This document shows, in pieces, positions 5,699 through 7,810 of a stretch of 7,810 nucleotides of DNA (its first letter is position 1; every line of letters begins with the position of its first letter). A model generated the notes under the pieces. That model was given only the letters and a program-made list of their open reading frames with translations. It was not told the DNA's origin and did no database searches. The position numbers and the translations under genes were made by a program. This DNA is from Phycisphaerae bacterium (GTDB taxonomy: Bacteria > Planctomycetota > Phycisphaerae > Sedimentisphaerales > Anaerohalosphaeraceae), in the NCBI GenBank assembly GCA_021736615.1, contig JAIPFN010000003.1, positions 1 through 7,810 of the forward strand. The letters run 5' to 3'.

Positions 5699-5727
5699 AT
5701 TATAACCGGATTTTATGAAAAACACAA
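5699..5727 (-). promoter_or_regulatory. Sigma70-type promoter of the minus-strand mini-gene
   Basis: On the minus strand TTGTGT (5727-5722) is followed after exactly 17 bases by a perfect TATAAT (5704-5699). The predicted start near 5692 leaves a leader of about 90 nt before the first ATG at 5602. No other recognisable gene lies in this direction before the terminator. Confidence 0.65.
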
Positions 5728-5819
5728 GAAAAAATGCAAATTATTGTCGTAAACTGTTGTTGCGTAAGGGTTTATGGGTTGCCTGTGCCGCATTTTTTTT
5801 GCCCTTGCAAATGCCAAAA

Positions 5820-5849
5820 AACGCTCAAAATTCTGATTTTCTGAGCGTT
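5820..5849 (-). terminator. Intrinsic terminator downstream of the unrecognised membrane protein gene
   Basis: AACGCTCA (5820-5827) pairs with TGAGCGTT (5842-5849), and A and T tracts inside extend the stem. On the minus strand a run of six T residues follows (5821-5816, partly within the stem). It lies about 140 bases past the stop of the gene ending at 5991. An ATTTT run on the other side may make it bidirectional. Confidence 0.7.
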
Positions 5850-5940
5850 ATTTTGAGTCAAACAGAAGCGAGGGTAATTTGCCTATAATTGTACTGCTGG
5901 ATTTGTTTTTTTCAAATAAGTATTTACGCAGTCGTTCCAT
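5848..5940 (-). CDS. Doubtful 30-codon ORF between the membrane protein gene and its terminator
   Basis: The minus-strand ATG at 5940 opens a 30-codon frame (begins MERLRKYLFEKNKSS, ends SLLFDSK) whose TAA overlaps the terminator stem. The closest purine-rich site, AAGAAA, is weak; the G6 run further upstream is about 15 bases away, which is too far. It lies on the same predicted transcript as the 5991 gene. It may be a real small downstream cistron, or simply trailing sequence. No family recognised. Confidence 0.2.
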   Translation of the reverse strand: MERLRKYLFEKNKSSSTIIGKLPSLLFDSK

Positions 5941-5990
5941 ATCAGTTTCTTAATTCCCCCCGGTAAGTGCTGCACTTTTCATTTCAGTCT

Positions 5991-6566
5991 TTACATATCA
6001 AATATTCTCAAGTCCCATAGTTCGACGATAGTTTGATTATCGTCAGTGTCAATTAAACGAATAGTAATGAAGTGATGTGTCTCTGGTTCACGCCCATACC
6101 ATTTGAAAAGCATAAAGGGACGTTCAGTATGTAAAGAATAATTCTTCCCGATAACAGTGCTGTACGGTGACATTCTTCTCTCCATCTGTTGCTGGCGAAA
6201 TTCTTTGTCTACACCTTTATACAACGGGTCATTAATTTCTGTATAGATAGATTCTGAAGATTCCTCGCTGAACTCTTCCCACTTACGAAGTTCGGAGATG
6301 ACCTTCTTGATCTGATCTGCGACAATAGACTGCGGCTGCTCAACCTCAAACCTTGTATAGACGCATGGAAGGTTCCATGGACGACTTGATTCTTTGGTAA
6401 TGAGTTTCCAGTGGCTATCCTGAGGGATATATGGCGGAACAGAGACGTTGTTAAAGTGTCGCCAGGCTGAAGTTACACCCAAATAAAGCAAAGCCAAAAT
6501 AACTATTGGAATCAGAAACCTTTTTCTGGAAAAAAACTTACACAATGTTTTTACTATAGCGTCCAT
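5991..6566 (-). CDS. Unrecognised single-pass membrane-anchored protein
   Basis: I do not recognise a family. From the ATG at 6566 the product is 191 residues. The frame is open up to a TTG at 6617 (208 residues), but that TTG has no Shine-Dalgarno site and falls almost on top of the predicted transcription start, so the ATG is preferred, although its own ribosome site is also weak. The N-terminus has a basic SRKR patch followed by one transmembrane helix (RFLIPIVILALLYLGVTSAW), leaving about 150 residues probably outside the cytoplasm. The soluble part is rich in charged and aromatic residues: a helical, acidic middle (KKVISELRKWEEFSEESSES), then a strand-rich end with MLFKWYGREPETHHFITIRLID and VELWDLRIFDM. 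It has no cysteine pairs, lipobox or enzyme motif. The DNA is visibly more AT-rich than the flanking enzyme genes. It appears to be transcribed alone. Confidence 0.65.
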   Translation of the reverse strand: MDAIVKTLCKFFSRKRFLIPIVILALLYLGVTSAWRHFNNVSVPPYIPQDSHWKLITKESSRPWNLPCVYTRFEVEQPQSIVADQIKKVISELRKWEEFSEESSESIYTEINDPLYKGVDKEFRQQQMERRMSPYSTVIGKNYSLHTERPFMLFKWYGREPETHHFITIRLIDTDDNQTIVELWDLRIFDM

Positions 6567-6624
6567 GAATTGACATATCCCATTTAAACGACCAAAAACA
6601 TAATTACCTACTTTCAATCTCGCT

Positions 6625-6654
6625 ATAATACCAAGTCCACTCCGAATCGTCTAA
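6625..6654 (-). promoter_or_regulatory. Possible promoter of the membrane protein gene
   Basis: On the minus strand TTAGAC (6654-6649) and TATTAT (6630-6625) are separated by 18 bases. The -10 matches five of six positions; the -35 is weak. A start near 6618 would leave a leader of about 50 nt to the ATG at 6566. The rest of 6618-6735 shows nothing recognisable apart from G-rich runs on the plus strand. Confidence 0.35.
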
Positions 6655-6735
6655 TATTAAATTCTGGTAAGAAATCAACGTCTTCGGGAGTCATTTTCGG
6701 GGGAGGGTAGGTGATTTAGCTTTTGGGGGATATCT

Positions 6736-6810
6736 ATGACCTTTAAAATGCTTGGACTTTTGTGGGGTTTTCTGCTATTTTACCTGCCATGGAAAATACT
6801 GAAAATATGA
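6736..6810 (+). CDS. 24-codon hydrophobic leader ORF overlapping the start of rimO
   Basis: ATG at 6736 is preceded by GGGGGA at an ideal distance (5 bases), the best ribosome site in this part of the window. The product starts MTFKMLGLLWGFLLFYL and ends PWKILKI, a single hydrophobic segment with basic ends. The frame overlaps the first codons of rimO. Its TGA (6808-6810) overlaps an in-frame rimO ATG (6807-6809) in the ATGA arrangement seen in translationally coupled genes. Neither rimO start has a ribosome site of its own, which fits coupling. It may be a leader peptide, a small membrane protein, or chance. No family is recognised. Confidence 0.4.
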   Translation: MTFKMLGLLWGFLLFYLPWKILKI

Positions 6811-7810
6811 ATGTTGAATCTGTCGGTTTTATTGCTCTTGGGTGCCCTAAAAACATTGTTGACAGCGAGAAGATGCTTGCCGAGATTGGTGAGGCCGGGT
6901 TTGTTATAAGTCAGGACATCGCCGCTGCCGATGTTGTCGTAATCAATACGTGCGGGTTTATTGCCCCTGCAAAACATGAGGCTATCGAGGCTATCGCCGA
7001 GGCTGTTGAGTGTAAAACCAGCGGTTCGGTCAAAAAGGTCATCGTCACCGGCTGCCTTGCCCAGCGGATGGGGGCCGAGCTTATGGACGAGGTTGACGGT
7101 ATTGATGCTATTGTAGGTCTTGGCGAGAGAGACAGTATTGCCGCGATAATCAAACGGACGCTGCACCCTGCCGCCGGTATGGATTCGCCGATTTATATGG
7201 GCGGCGATTCGGGCAGTGTTTCCGATGACCGCGGGCGGCTGCTTATCACTCCGGCTCATTGGGCGTATATGCGAATCAGCGAAGGCTGCGACCGCAAATG
7301 TGCGTTTTGTACGATACCTTCGATTCGCGGCAAATTCCGAAGCAAACCCGAAAACATCATACTCTCCGAAGCCGATGAACTCACTGCTAATGGTGCCGTC
7401 GAGCTTAGCATTATCGCACAGGACAGCAATTACTACGGCCGTGACCTCGGTGAAAAAGACGGGCTTTCGCGGCTGATCGGAAAGCTCGAAAAGATCGACG
7501 CTCTTAAATGGATTCGGTTGATGTATCTGTATCCTGCCGAAATTGACGACAGGCTGATAGAGACTATCGCGGCCAGCGAAAAGGTGCTTAATTATATTGA
7601 TATGCCGATCCAGCATATTAACGACGATATTCTAAAGTCAATGCGGCGGAGCGACCGAAAGGATAAGACGATTGGGCTTATCGAAAAGCTGCGGACGGCG
7701 ATGGATGATGTGGTTTTGCGGACTACCGTTATCACGGGTCTGCCCGGCGAGACGGACGAAAGTTTTGCCGAACTGATCGAATTTATCAAGTGGGCCAGGT
7801 TCGACGCTCT
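6789..7810 (+). CDS. rimO: Ribosomal protein S12 methylthiotransferase RimO (5' part; continues beyond the window)
   Basis: RimO is a cytoplasmic radical-SAM enzyme that methylthiolates a conserved aspartate of ribosomal protein S12. The first 340 codons are present, of about 430-450 usual for the family. The N-terminal methylthiotransferase domain has the RimO signature ALGCPKNIVDSE (16-27) and INTCGFIAPAKHEA; C19, C55 and C89 should bind one 4Fe-4S cluster. The radical-SAM domain has the CxxxCxxC motif at C167, C171 and C174 (EGCDRKCAFCTIP), with downstream AQDSNYYGRD, DMPIQH and TGLPGETDE. GCPKN, rather than the GCQMN of MiaB, separates it from the tRNA enzyme. The C-terminal TRAM domain lies outside the window. 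Starts at 6789 or at Met7 (6807) are both possible. Neither has a clear Shine-Dalgarno site, and the second would give a more typical N-terminus and overlap the leader ORF stop. Confidence 0.95.
   Translation, partial: MENTENMNVESVGFIALGCPKNIVDSEKMLAEIGEAGFVISQDIAAADVVVINTCGFIAPAKHEAIEAIAEAVECKTSGSVKKVIVTGCLAQRMGAELMDEVDGIDAIVGLGERDSIAAIIKRTLHPAAGMDSPIYMGGDSGSVSDDRGRLLITPAHWAYMRISEGCDRKCAFCTIPSIRGKFRSKPENIILSEADELTANGAVELSIIAQDSNYYGRDLGEKDGLSRLIGKLEKIDALKWIRLMYLYPAEIDDRLIETIAASEKVLNYIDMPIQHINDDILKSMRRSDRKDKTIGLIEKLRTAMDDVVLRTTVITGLPGETDESFAELIEFIKWARFDA

Noticed and set aside
5483..5752. 89-codon plus-strand ORF in the gap after the aminotransferase gene
   Set aside because: Low-complexity composition with no ribosome site noted, and it is antisense to the better-supported minus-strand promoter, small ORF and leader.
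5760..5819. Possible tRNA or structured RNA around a T8 run
   Set aside because: No cloverleaf could be drawn; the only pairing, GCATTT (5790-5795) with AAATGC (5809-5814), is short and lacks support.
6780..7616. 278-codon minus-strand ORF opposite rimO
   Set aside because: The plus strand carries all RimO motifs; the opposite frame has no recognisable domain and is a shadow.
543..7810. A defence or secretion gene cluster
   Set aside because: The recognisable genes (protease, rubrerythrin, aminotransferase, RimO) are common housekeeping or accessory functions without the partners such systems need.

Overview
The window looks like chromosome of a planctomycete, probably of the Phycisphaerae/Sedimentisphaerales type. 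The main pointer is the secreted M6 protease at 543-3272. It carries a paired dockerin-like EF-hand module (GDIN..DLADF..LAAEW, then a WCQGTDLDESG-type second repeat), an Fn3-like domain and a C-terminal beta-sandwich, a layout I associate with that group. The taxon is inferred from protein style only.

Layout. Positions 1-224 hold only short inverted and tandem repeats. Positions 225-524 (minus) are a decayed 3' fragment of a second M6 protease gene. The intact protease follows (543-3272, minus, TTG start), with a good minus-strand promoter at 3375-3403. From 3585 the plus strand carries rubrerythrin and then a DegT/DnrJ/EryC1/StrS aminotransferase. Their 78-nt spacer is mostly a ten-unit array of 7-bp repeats. 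Positions 5295-5850 are gene-poor by ordinary standards but dense in signals: several hairpins, two more short-repeat patches, and a compact minus-strand unit (promoter, 90-nt leader, 31-32 codon ORF, intrinsic terminator). An unrecognised single-pass membrane protein lies on the minus strand (5991-6566 or 6617). The last kilobase is the 5' part of rimO (plus), which runs off the window and is preceded by an overlapping 24-codon hydrophobic ORF.

Functionally this is a mixed neighbourhood rather than one pathway: extracellular proteolysis, peroxide detoxification, amino-sugar formation for a surface glycan, and ribosomal protein S12 modification. Rubrerythrin and the aminotransferase may share a transcript, since no terminator is visible between them. 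I do not see a defence island, secretion system, CRISPR array, IS transposase, tRNA or rRNA.

The parts most worth a second look are the isolated minus-strand mini-gene at 5445-5727, the leader ORF coupled to rimO, the heptamer arrays around the aminotransferase gene, and the protease pseudogene with an 11-bp direct repeat at its junction.
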